6,100 bases of DNA from Bacillota bacterium (GTDB taxonomy: Bacteria > Bacillota_I > Bacilli_A > Acholeplasmatales > Acholeplasmataceae). The notes under the pieces were generated by a model. It was given only the letters and a program-made list of their open reading frames with translations. It searched no databases and was not told the DNA's origin. Where the stretch lies: contig JAEWVV010000251.1 in the NCBI GenBank assembly GCA_023458995.1, forward strand, positions 1-6,100, given 5' to 3'. This document shows positions 1-5,990 of this stretch, one piece after another. Every line of letters begins with the position of its first letter. The stretch's first letter is position 1. The position numbers and the translations under genes are program-made.

Positions 1-408
1 AAGTATGACAAACTGGAAGACCAGATGAATATGATGGATCTCAGGTGGATTAAAGAGTATGCAGATTATCCTGTGATATATCATGCAATCGCTGCAGCTA
101 ACATGCTTGAACATGAGTTTAGAATTCATGACCAAGACATCTTAAACGCCATTAGGTATCATGTATGGGGTAGAAAAGAGATGTCACTCTTAGAAAAAAT
201 AATTTTTGTTGCTGATTCATGTGAACCTAATCGAACATATGATGATACAAGTTATATTTATGAACTCGCAACAAAAGATATCGATAAAGCTGTAGAATAC
301 TGCATGCTACAATCGATTAAAGATGTAAAAAATAAAGGGCTCATCCCAGCTGATGAGCAATTGGAAGCATACCAATATTACGTGGAGGTAAATCGTGGAA
401 AAACTTAA
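1..408 (+). CDS. yqeK: YqeK-family HD-domain hydrolase, 5'-truncated (C-terminal 135 residues)
   Basis: The reading frame is open from the first base, so the gene starts upstream and only its C-terminal part is here. Seen: a His in HAIAAA (codon 82-84), the block IRYHVWGR with its His at 160-162, then MSLLEKIIFVADSCEPNR with the AD aspartate at 214-216. This block order (H...IRYH..G...MSLLEKII..AD..EP.R) is typical of the YqeK branch of the HD superfamily. The first HD pair would lie upstream of the window. Family knowledge: YqeK proteins are metal-dependent hydrolases that cleave diadenosine polyphosphates (Ap4A) symmetrically to ADP in Gram-positive bacteria. The 3' end overlaps rsfS by 14 nt and contains its Shine-Dalgarno, so translation of the two is probably coupled. 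In B. subtilis yqeK likewise lies directly before rsfS, often after nadD. Stop TAA at 406-408. Confidence 0.93.
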   Translation, partial: KYDKLEDQMNMMDLRWIKEYADYPVIYHAIAAANMLEHEFRIHDQDILNAIRYHVWGRKEMSLLEKIIFVADSCEPNRTYDDTSYIYELATKDIDKAVEYCMLQSIKDVKNKGLIPADEQLEAYQYYVEVNRGKT

Positions 409-709
409 TAAAATTATTAACACATTAGAAGATTTAAAAGTCAAAGACTTAGCGTGCTTTGACTTCGAAAAAACATCCCCTTTTTATGATTACTTTGTAA
501 TCGCAACCGTCAATGAAAGACAAGGAAATGCAGCAATCAGTCACTTAAAGAAAGCATTACTTGCTGATGAGATTAAACATATTGAAGGTAAAGGTGCATC
601 ATGGACTTTAGTGGATTGTCATGATGTGATCGTTCACCTATTTCAAGAAGAAGATCGTAAGTTTTATGGCTTTGATCAACGACTTTTAGGTTTTAAGCGA
701 GTTAAGTAA
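395..709 (+). CDS. rsfS: Ribosome silencing factor RsfS (Iojap/YbeB family)
   Basis: 104 residues, close to the usual family length of about 105-120. The hallmarks of the Iojap/RsfS fold are visible. SPFYDYFVIATVNERQ (about residues 28-43) corresponds to the family block S.x.DYFVIa...S.RQ. The later block EGKGASWTLVDCHDVIVHLF, followed by R.FYGFDQRLLGF (about 63-101), matches EG...W.LvD..DvvVH.F....R.fY.LE.LW. RsfS binds ribosomal protein uL14 on the 50S subunit and blocks joining with 30S, slowing translation in stationary phase or starvation; it is cytosolic. The start is GTG at 395, chosen because GGAGG at 384-388 sits 6 nt upstream and the following residues (MEKLNKIINTLEDLK) are a normal family N terminus. 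It overlaps the end of yqeK by 14 nt and ends 1 nt before yqeM. The terminal W of the usual LE.LW block is replaced (QRLLGF), a minor deviation. Confidence 0.95.
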   Translation: MEKLNKIINTLEDLKVKDLACFDFEKTSPFYDYFVIATVNERQGNAAISHLKKALLADEIKHIEGKGASWTLVDCHDVIVHLFQEEDRKFYGFDQRLLGFKRVK

Positions 710-710
710 T

Positions 711-1352
711 ATGTTTGAACCATTATATGATCTTTTGATGAGTGATGTGGATTATGAAGCATTACTCAAAGAGATTGAACCGTATCTTAAAAAAAGTGAT
801 CTCATTATTGATGCAGGATGTGGATCGGGTTATCTTTTAGTTGAGTTACTCAAAACAGGATATACCGCTATTGGACTAGATATTTCTAGTAGTATGCTAT
901 CCATTGCTGAAGAAAGACTTAGATCACATGAATTATCGACAAAACTTTATGAACATGACTTATCATCTCCGATGCATGCGAATGCAGATGTGATTTTAGC
1001 AATGTTTGATGTGATGAACTATTTCAAAGGTGTTAAAAAAGTATTTAAGAATTGCTATCAAGCTTTATATGATGATGGTAAACTTATTTTTGATATCTAC
1101 AAAAAAGATGTTTTAACGGAGTATGATGGTTATATCGAAGAAGAGATGGAACCCACTTCATACCGTTGGGAGATTGCATCTAAAGGTAATCAGTTTATCC
1201 ATCATGTATATCATGAAGATGAAGTTGATGTGATTAAACAGTATGTTTATGATTTAGAGTATTATACAGATTTACTAGAATCTATTGGATTTAAGGTTTC
1301 AGTTAAACCTTCAATTGATCCAAGAAAACATATGATTATTGCAACAAAATAG
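711..1352 (+). CDS. yqeM: YqeM-like class I SAM-dependent methyltransferase
   Basis: 213 residues with a Rossmann-fold methyltransferase core. The N terminus MFEPLYDLLMSDVDYEALL resembles the YqeM signature (YD.LM...Y..W). Motif I is LIIDAGCGSGYLL (residues 31-43), which binds SAM. Motif II is AIGLDISSSML (53-63), where D57 should contact the ribose. A motif IV-like segment ILAMFDVMNYF lies at 95-105. The strand before the last helices is DDGKLIFDIYKK (about 121-132). The substrate is unknown. In B. subtilis and relatives yqeM follows yqeK and rsfS, which hints at a role linked to translation, but that is inference from context. Start ATG is 1 nt after the rsfS stop with no good Shine-Dalgarno (nearest TTAGG at 686-690 is about 20 nt away), so translation probably depends on coupling to rsfS. 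The TAG stop (1350-1352) runs into the terminator hairpin. Confidence 0.88.
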   Translation: MFEPLYDLLMSDVDYEALLKEIEPYLKKSDLIIDAGCGSGYLLVELLKTGYTAIGLDISSSMLSIAEERLRSHELSTKLYEHDLSSPMHANADVILAMFDVMNYFKGVKKVFKNCYQALYDDGKLIFDIYKKDVLTEYDGYIEEEMEPTSYRWEIASKGNQFIHHVYHEDEVDVIKQYVYDLEYYTDLLESIGFKVSVKPSIDPRKHMIIATK

Positions 1353-1371
1353 CGCAGATGCGCTTTTTTTT
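1351..1371 (+). terminator. Intrinsic terminator at the end of the yqeK-rsfS-yqeM operon
   Basis: The inverted repeat AGCGC (1351-1355) / GCGCT (1360-1364) has a 4-nt loop AGAT and is followed by an unbroken T run through 1371 (8 T from 1364). The stem is short (5 bp, four of them G-C) but the GC-rich stem plus T tract is classic. It overlaps the last two bases of the yqeM stop codon. It implies that comEA/comEC are transcribed at least partly on their own. Confidence 0.8.
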
Positions 1372-1410
1372 ATAAAGTAAAATCATTCATTTCTTCTTAT
1401 CATAAAGTAA
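1372..1410 (+). repeat. Direct repeat ATAAAGTAA in the comEA leader
   Basis: The nonamer ATAAAGTAA occurs at 1372-1380 and again at 1402-1410, exactly 30 bp apart (about three helical turns). The two copies flank the only stretch between the yqeM terminator and the comEA Shine-Dalgarno, and the second copy runs straight into AAGGAGG. The comEA promoter should lie here if there is one. A possible -10 is TATCAT (1399-1404), but no acceptable -35 lies 16-18 bp upstream and the leader would be very short. The repeat is AT-rich and could be chance; a regulatory role is inference only. Confidence 0.3.
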
Positions 1411-1422
1411 GGAGGAATGTAG

Positions 1423-1929
1423 ATGAAACCGTCCATGATATTTGTCATCATTTTAATGATTGTTTTAGGCATTTGGTTATTCCCTAAAAATGAAGATCCT
1501 GTTTGGGTTGACCATGGGAAAGTTCAGATTGAGATTACCAAGATTGATCTACAAGGTGCAGTTGAATTTCCAGGTGTTTATCATATATTTGAACCACTCA
1601 CTGTATCTGAAGCACTCTATTATGGTGGGAAAATACTTGATGATGCTGATTTAACGAATCTGCAGTTATCAGAAGTAATAACAAGAGATAAAGTGATTCA
1701 AATTCCAAAGCAGTTTGATGATACGCCTGAGGTTAAAGTGTTCGTCAATGTGAATAAGGCTTCGTTTAAAGACTTGATGAGTGTTCCAGGTATAACTGAA
1801 AGTAGAGCAGCATCCATCATCATTTATAGAGAACAACATGGCGATTTTAATAGTCTTGATGAACTGATTAACGTGAAATATATTGGGGTTGCAACACTTG
1901 AAAAGATTAAACCATATCTTTCACTTTAA
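1423..1929 (+). CDS. comEA: ComEA competence DNA receptor (TM anchor + SLBB + helix-hairpin-helix)
   Basis: 168 residues in the usual ComEA domain order. An N-terminal membrane anchor spans about residues 5-20 (SMIFVIILMIVLGIWLF) with no signal-peptidase site evident. An SLBB/soluble-ligand-binding beta-grasp domain spans about 38-96 (IDLQGAVEFPGVY, then NLQLSEVITRDKVIQIP). A C-terminal ComEA helix-hairpin-helix pair spans about 107-168 (VNVNKASFKDLMSVPGIT, then YREQHGDFNSLDELINV). ComEA sits outside the membrane, binds incoming double-stranded DNA and hands it to ComEC. It is slightly shorter than B. subtilis ComEA (about 205 residues), mainly through a short linker between SLBB and HhH. The start is set by AAGGAGG at 1409-1415, 7 nt before ATG, the strongest RBS in the window. 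The HhH hairpin glycines deviate from consensus (PGIT, YIG instead of GIG). The last 15 codons overlap the comEC frame. Confidence 0.94.
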   Translation: MKPSMIFVIILMIVLGIWLFPKNEDPVWVDHGKVQIEITKIDLQGAVEFPGVYHIFEPLTVSEALYYGGKILDDADLTNLQLSEVITRDKVIQIPKQFDDTPEVKVFVNVNKASFKDLMSVPGITESRAASIIIYREQHGDFNSLDELINVKYIGVATLEKIKPYLSL

Positions 1930-3976
1930 CCATCTTGATTTATTAGGACTTGGAGTTGCTTTATTCTGTTTTACGCTAAATAGTTTATGGGTTTTACCAT
2001 TTTTAGTTTTCTATGTGATTAAAGTAAGACGAATGATATCGGTTATGCTTTATGTTTTGATTGTTCTTTTAATCAGTTTGGGGTATTACATTTTATCAAC
2101 TGAAAGCATTCCAAGTGAGGTAAGTCATCAAGCACAAGTTGTAAAAGTTGATAATTATGACTCCTATGATCGTATTGTTTTAAAAATTCAAAGAAAAAAG
2201 TATATTGCATATACATCACTTGAAAAGTTTCAAGTAGGAGACGCGTTTTATGTAGAGGCACAGGTGACTTGTTTTCCAAAAGAAACGACACCTTTAGGCT
2301 TTAATGCAAAAGAGTATTACTTGAGTAAAGGGATATCTGGTAAATTAAAAATTATTGATATTGGTGAGATTAAACATAAAGCAAATATTTATACTTTAAG
2401 AGAAAAAATTGTGGATGAATATGAGTCTTTAGATTTATCACCTTATGTCTATTTTATGATGTTTGGAATCGATATGAGTGAGGAAACAGAAGATAGTTTT
2501 CAGTCTCTTGGTATCCTACATCTCTTATCACTTTCTGGAATACATCTCTATATTTTAGTCGTTGTCATCAAAAAGATTTTTTATGTGTTAAACGTTCCAA
2601 ACATGATTCAAAAGATAGCAGTAATAGGAATCTATCTTATGTTTTCATATCTGCACCGTTTTGATCTTGGTGTAAATAGATTACTGATCATGGCAATACT
2701 ATTATTTATCAATGAGTATTTTGAACTGAGAAAATCACCACTTGAACTGATACAGGTCACATTTTTTTGTTTGATTCTTTTTGATTATCATAATCTGATG
2801 TCTAAAGAACTTTTCATGATTTATATCATCATCACAGGATTGAGATTATTAGAACCACTTTATCGCAGGTATCATGGTTTTATCAAAAGATGTGTGATGG
2901 GATGGATTGTATTTCTTATTTTACTGCCCTTTCAAAATGCTTTTAATGTTCTTCAGATCATCTTGTTACCTCTATTATCTTATCCTTTAGCGGGAGCATT
3001 TATGCTGGGTTCATTTCTTGTATTTATTCTTCCTGAATTAAATCCGGTTCTAAGTGAACTCTTTATGGTGATTGAGGAGATTCTTTTTCTACTTGAGTCA
3101 TTTTCTTATCCGGTTGTTACCGGTAGTCAAGAAGGATTTATGGTTGTGATCTATTTTGTATTTTGGATATTGATTTTGATATCTCAATCAATAACAAAAA
3201 GAAGTATGCTTGGTTTACTCGGTATTTTTTTATTTATAGTTTTTCGTTTGATCAATATAAATGACACATCCATTACATTTTTGGATGTCGGACAAGGTGA
3301 TTCTACCATCATTAAATCAAATGGATGTGTTGCAGTAATAGATGCATATCAAGGGATTAATAACTATATCAAAAATCATGGAATTCAAAAGATTGATTAT
3401 TTAATCCTTACACATAGTGATTATGACCATATCAGTGAAGCAGAAGATTTAATTAAAACATTCAGAGTCGATTATCTCGTTTTATCCAGTGAAGACTCAG
3501 GCTACCCTCCCTATAAGAAGAAAAAACTCTATGCAAAATCAGGAGACATATTTACATGTGGAAAAGTAAAACTTAATGTATTAGCACCTCTTGGTGAGAG
3601 TCAATCAACAAACGATTCATCCATAGTGATTCAAACAAAGATTGGTGAATATACATTTTTATTAACAGGTGATATCGAAAAAGAAAGTGAAAATAAACTG
3701 ATTGAAACCTATGGTAAAAAACTAAAAAGTGATGTTTTAAAAGTATCTCATCATGGATCACTTACCTCAACATCTCCCCCATTTTTAGCTTTGGTTGACC
3801 CTAAGATCGCGGTTATCTCGGTTGGTAGAGATAATAAGTACGCATTTCCTCATGACGAAGTAATCAGAAGATTAAACAAAGAATATATTGTGATTTATCG
3901 TACAGATATGCATGGCACAATCATTTATAACCCGACAAAAAAGAAAGTAAAATGGCAATTGTATCTACCTTTTTAA
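1883..3976 (+). CDS. comEC: ComEC DNA-uptake channel with C-terminal metallo-beta-lactamase domain
   Basis: 697 residues from TTG 1883 (B. subtilis ComEC about 776). Two N-terminal membrane segments (about 20-46, 51-71) precede an OB-fold-like DUF4131 region (about 82-160, ending FNAKEYYLSKGISG). The Competence domain starts near 189 with FMMFGIDMSEE and the core LLSLSGIHLYIL (214-225), followed by about eight membrane segments to about residue 457. The C-terminal metallo-beta-lactamase-fold domain has DVGQGD (468-473), THSDYDH (510-516; H511, D513, D515, H516), GD (596-597), HHGS (623-626) and FPH (655-657), the pattern of ComEC/Rec2 proteins. ComEC forms the inner-membrane channel for single-stranded DNA; the MBL domain is thought to degrade the non-transported strand. 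The frame cannot extend upstream of the TGA at 1874-1876. Possible starts are TTG 1883, TTG 1889 or TTG 1898, all inside comEA and none with a good Shine-Dalgarno. The first ATG (2033) would delete the first membrane segment. comEB, between comEA and comEC in B. subtilis, is absent. Confidence 0.93.
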   Translation: MGLQHLKRLNHIFHFNHLDLLGLGVALFCFTLNSLWVLPFLVFYVIKVRRMISVMLYVLIVLLISLGYYILSTESIPSEVSHQAQVVKVDNYDSYDRIVLKIQRKKYIAYTSLEKFQVGDAFYVEAQVTCFPKETTPLGFNAKEYYLSKGISGKLKIIDIGEIKHKANIYTLREKIVDEYESLDLSPYVYFMMFGIDMSEETEDSFQSLGILHLLSLSGIHLYILVVVIKKIFYVLNVPNMIQKIAVIGIYLMFSYLHRFDLGVNRLLIMAILLFINEYFELRKSPLELIQVTFFCLILFDYHNLMSKELFMIYIIITGLRLLEPLYRRYHGFIKRCVMGWIVFLILLPFQNAFNVLQIILLPLLSYPLAGAFMLGSFLVFILPELNPVLSELFMVIEEILFLLESFSYPVVTGSQEGFMVVIYFVFWILILISQSITKRSMLGLLGIFLFIVFRLININDTSITFLDVGQGDSTIIKSNGCVAVIDAYQGINNYIKNHGIQKIDYLILTHSDYDHISEAEDLIKTFRVDYLVLSSEDSGYPPYKKKKLYAKSGDIFTCGKVKLNVLAPLGESQSTNDSSIVIQTKIGEYTFLLTGDIEKESENKLIETYGKKLKSDVLKVSHHGSLTSTSPPFLALVDPKIAVISVGRDNKYAFPHDEVIRRLNKEYIVIYRTDMHGTIIYNPTKKKVKWQLYLPF

Positions 3977-3985
3977 GGTCATTTT

Positions 3986-3994
3986 TGGTACAAT
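3986..3994 (+). promoter_or_regulatory. Probable extended -10 promoter of holA-exonuclease
   Basis: TGG followed by TACAAT (3986-3994) is an extended -10 element of sigma-A type, 5 of 6 to TATAAT. No good -35 is seen at the expected distance, which is acceptable for an extended -10 promoter. Transcription would start near 4001, giving a leader of about 20 nt that carries TTAGGAGG (4007-4014). There is no hairpin terminator between comEC and this site, so read-through from comEC is also possible. Confidence 0.6.
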
Positions 3995-4021
3995 ATTTAA
4001 TAGAGGTTAGGAGGCGTATGT

Positions 4022-4969
4022 ATGGCTGAGTCCATCTACTTATATTACAGCAACAACGATTTTCTGCTAAATCATGCCGTCGAAGAAAAAGTCAAGGAAC
4101 TTAATGTCGATCCTTTCAATATCGTCAAGTACGATTTACTTGAAAACTCATATGACGACGTCCTTGAAGACTTACAGACGGTATCTTTTTTTGCAGAGAA
4201 GAAAGTCATCATCGTCCGAAATATTCAAGAACTTGAAAAAGCAGACGAATATGTTTTACAAAATTATTTAAACTATTTTGAAAAGCCAAATCCAGATGTG
4301 GTTGTTATTGTCGTGATGAATGAATTACTCCCAGAAACATCAACTTTAGGAGCGGCACTTTTTAAGTATGCATTTATTGAAAAAGTTAAAGACATGGATA
4401 AAAAAGATTATCCAGACTTCATTAAAAATATGTTTAAGAAGTATAGCTACACCATCACTGATGATGCGATTGAGGCACTCTTAGAAAGAACAAATCTTGA
4501 TTTTAATTTAATCAATCAAGAAGCTGAAAAGTTAATGCTTTTTGCATATGAAACAAAGGAAATCACTGAACGTGCTGTTTTACTTCTTGTTTCAAGAAAC
4601 TTAGAAGAAAATATCTTTGAATTAACGAATGCACTTTTATCTAAAAACCAAACGAAGACCATTGAAATATTCTATGATCTTGTTGCAAGAAATGAAGATC
4701 CCTTGCGTATTTTAAATAATATCGTCGCAAAAGTAAGAGAACTGATGCATACAAAGTTACTTCTTGATAAGGGTTATCGTCAAGAACAAATTGCAGAACA
4801 TTTCCACATCAAGAGTGGTCGTGCTTACTACTTAGTAAAAAATGCACAAACAATTCCATTTAATCAACTCGAAAATCATTTAAAAAAATTATCTAAATTG
4901 GATTACGATATTAAGAGTGGCAAAATTGATAAAAAATTAGGACTAGAACTTTACCTGTTAGGAGCATAA
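4022..4969 (+). CDS. holA: DNA polymerase III subunit delta (clamp loader)
   Basis: 315 residues, slightly shorter than B. subtilis HolA/YqeN (about 347). The N terminus IYLYYSNNDFLLNHAVEEKV corresponds to the family opening yLl.G.e.fl...a...i. It is followed by a region equivalent to ...L..FF..kKviiV.n (here TVSFFAEKKVIIVRNIQ, about 53-69). Further on come DYPDFIKNMFKKYSYTITDDAIEALLERTNLDF (about 128-160) and NLINQEAEKLMLFA, typical of the second AAA-like and lid domains. The C-terminal helical collar domain has NIFELTNALL and EDPLRILNNIVAKVRELM. Delta carries no P-loop, as expected. It opens the DnaN sliding clamp as part of the tau/delta/delta' loader in the cytosol. The start ATG 4022 is 7 nt after AGGAGG (4009-4014). 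An out-of-frame ATG at 4018 lies only 3 nt from the Shine-Dalgarno and stops after three codons. In B. subtilis holA likewise follows comEC. The exonuclease gene begins 1 nt after its stop. Confidence 0.9.
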   Translation: MAESIYLYYSNNDFLLNHAVEEKVKELNVDPFNIVKYDLLENSYDDVLEDLQTVSFFAEKKVIIVRNIQELEKADEYVLQNYLNYFEKPNPDVVVIVVMNELLPETSTLGAALFKYAFIEKVKDMDKKDYPDFIKNMFKKYSYTITDDAIEALLERTNLDFNLINQEAEKLMLFAYETKEITERAVLLLVSRNLEENIFELTNALLSKNQTKTIEIFYDLVARNEDPLRILNNIVAKVRELMHTKLLLDKGYRQEQIAEHFHIKSGRAYYLVKNAQTIPFNQLENHLKKLSKLDYDIKSGKIDKKLGLELYLLGA

Positions 4970-4970
4970 C

Positions 4971-5627
4971 ATGTTTGATCATGAACGCGTATTACTGTTT
5001 GACTTTGAAACAACAGGACTTAATGGAATGACGGATGAAATTATTGAAATAGGAGCAATCCTACTTGAAAAAAAAGAAGGACAACTTGAGATTACTAAAG
5101 AGTTGTCTCTTTTAGTTATTCCAAGTCGTCCACTTCCTGATAAAATTATTGAAATTACTCATATTACAGATGATATGCTATTAAGACATGGTGTTAGCCA
5201 ACAAGAAGCTTTTCACCGTTTCTTTGATTTATATCAAAATGAGAAAACATTGCTCATTGCTTATAACATTCAGTTTGACTTACTCTTCTTACAAACATTA
5301 TTTAGAAGACATTGGAACACATTCTTTTCAATTAAAAACGATGTGTTAGACGTTATGGCTCTCTATAAAGATCGTCATCGTTTCCCACATAAACTGGATT
5401 CATGTGTTCAAACATACGGTGTCGAAGTTAAAAACACGCACCGTGCTTTAGATGATATTAAAGCAACCTATGAAGCACTTCTAAAAATGGCCGAAGAGAA
5501 AAACAATATCAAGCATTATATCAATAAAATTGGATATAATGGAACATACGGTTTATCTGGTATACGTTTACCACACGTTCGTTACATCGCTCAAAAGGGT
5601 GGGAATTTAGAAATCGAAAATAGTTGA
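4971..5627 (+). CDS. DEDDh 3'-5' exonuclease, DnaQ/PolC-exo-like
   Basis: 218 residues. Exo I is LLFDFETTG with D11 and E13. Exo II is IAYNIQFDLLFL with D103. Exo III is THRALDDIKATYEAL with H157 and D162. Together these form a complete DEDDh active site (two metal ions, 3'-5' degradation of DNA or RNA). The domain fills about residues 5-175 and resembles the epsilon subunit of DNA polymerase III and the exonuclease domain inserted in PolC. A tail of about 40 residues follows (YINKIGYNGTYGLSGIRLPH region, 183-212) that is not part of the fold; similar tails occur on stand-alone exonucleases of Bacillota. It could be a proofreading or repair exonuclease; the exact substrate cannot be read from sequence. 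AGGAG at 4960-4964 lies 6 nt before ATG and within the holA 3' end, so it is surely co-transcribed and likely coupled with holA. It ends with TGA, evidence that TGA is a stop here. It takes the place of yqzM/other genes between holA and rpsT in B. subtilis. Confidence 0.87.
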   Translation: MFDHERVLLFDFETTGLNGMTDEIIEIGAILLEKKEGQLEITKELSLLVIPSRPLPDKIIEITHITDDMLLRHGVSQQEAFHRFFDLYQNEKTLLIAYNIQFDLLFLQTLFRRHWNTFFSIKNDVLDVMALYKDRHRFPHKLDSCVQTYGVEVKNTHRALDDIKATYEALLKMAEEKNNIKHYINKIGYNGTYGLSGIRLPHVRYIAQKGGNLEIENS

Positions 5628-5658
5628 AAAAAAAAGACACACTGTGTCTGATTTTTTT
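5628..5658. terminator. Bidirectional intrinsic terminator between the exonuclease gene and rpsT
   Basis: AGACAC (5635-5640) pairs with GTGTCT (5644-5649) across a 3-nt loop. The hairpin is preceded by an A run (5627-5635) and followed by a T run (5652-5658), so it works as a stem plus U tract on either strand. The stop codons of the two convergent genes (5625-5627 plus, 5657-5659 minus) lie on each side, and the A run and T run overlap them. Confidence 0.85.
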
Positions 5659-5917
5659 AAAGGGTGTTTACTTTAGTTGCAAGTGCTGACTTATGTCTAG
5701 AGACAAAGTTTGAATGGAATATGCCTTTAGCAAGACCCTTGTCTAATTTCTTATGAGCAAAAGACAATGCTACGATAGCTTTTTCTTTATCATTAGCTAA
5801 ACAAGCTTGTTCGACTGCTTTAACTGCAGTTTTGACAGATGACTTAAAAGAAGCGTTATTTAAACGACGTTTTTCATTGGTTTTGTTACGTTTGATTTGC
5901 TGTTTGATATTTGCCAC
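5657..5917 (-). CDS. rpsT: Small ribosomal subunit protein bS20
   Basis: 86 residues starting (M)ANIKQQIKRNKTNEKRRLNN, the canonical bS20 N terminus (MANIKSAIKR...), then KSSVKTAVKAVEQA, KAIVALSFAHKKLDKGLAKGI and FHSNFVSRHKSALA. It is very basic and alpha-helical, and binds 16S rRNA near the base of the body of 30S; length is normal. The longer ORF from ATG at 5932 adds five residues, but that ATG lies against the Shine-Dalgarno GGGAGGTGA (5930-5922, minus). The real start is GTG at 5917-5915, 7 nt after GGAGG. It is transcribed alone from its own promoter and terminated at the bidirectional hairpin. B. subtilis also has rpsT directly downstream of holA. E. coli rpsT also uses a non-AUG start (UUG) tied to translational autoregulation; whether GTG plays such a role here is inference. 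Confidence 0.96.
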   Translation of the reverse strand: MANIKQQIKRNKTNEKRRLNNASFKSSVKTAVKAVEQACLANDKEKAIVALSFAHKKLDKGLAKGIFHSNFVSRHKSALATKVNTL

Positions 5918-5921
5918 AATT

Positions 5922-5930
5922 TCACCTCCC
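5922..5930 (-). promoter_or_regulatory. Shine-Dalgarno deciding the rpsT start
   Basis: GGGAGGTGA on the minus strand matches the anti-Shine-Dalgarno very well. It starts just below the alternative ATG (5932-5930) and leaves 7 nt to GTG 5917, so it fixes the GTG as the start. Confidence 0.85.
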
Positions 5931-5944
5931 ATACGTGCAAAACC

Positions 5945-5973
5945 ATTGTATCAAAAGCGTGTAAAAATTGCAA
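5945..5973 (-). promoter_or_regulatory. rpsT promoter (sigma-A type)
   Basis: On the minus strand TTGCAA (-35, 5973-5968) is followed by a 17-nt spacer and TACAAT (-10, 5950-5945). The -10 is preceded by TGA, so it is also an extended -10. The predicted transcription start near 5938 gives a leader of about 20 nt ending at the Shine-Dalgarno. This is the best promoter match in the window, fitting a highly expressed ribosomal protein gene. Confidence 0.8.
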
Positions 5974-5990
5974 CAGTAAAGAGAATATTA

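Noticed and set aside
1399..1404. TATCAT as a comEA -10 element
   Set aside because: There is no TGN extension and no -35 at 16-18 bp, and the leader would be so short that the Shine-Dalgarno sits almost at the transcript end.
2073..2291. 72-residue open frame on the minus strand inside comEC
   Set aside because: It lies opposite a well-supported comEC region, has no Shine-Dalgarno or recognisable domain, and looks like a shadow of an AT-rich gene.
3573..3761. 62-residue open frame on the minus strand opposite the ComEC MBL domain
   Set aside because: It is antisense to conserved catalytic motifs (GD, HHGS), His/Phe-rich as expected for a reverse-strand shadow, with no start signal.
4018..4029. 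Tiny ORF ATG TAT GGC TGA overlapping the holA start
   Set aside because: It lies only 3 nt after the AGGAGG, too close for efficient initiation, and the ATG at 4022 has ideal 7-nt spacing. It is probably chance from the sequence TATGTATG.
4074..4271. 65-residue plus-strand frame inside holA
   Set aside because: It is out of frame with the conserved HolA N-terminal domain, with Lys/Ser-rich composition typical of a frame shadow and no ribosome binding site.
5930..5932. ATG at 5932 (minus) as the rpsT start
   Set aside because: It abuts the Shine-Dalgarno and would add five residues that bS20 proteins do not have.
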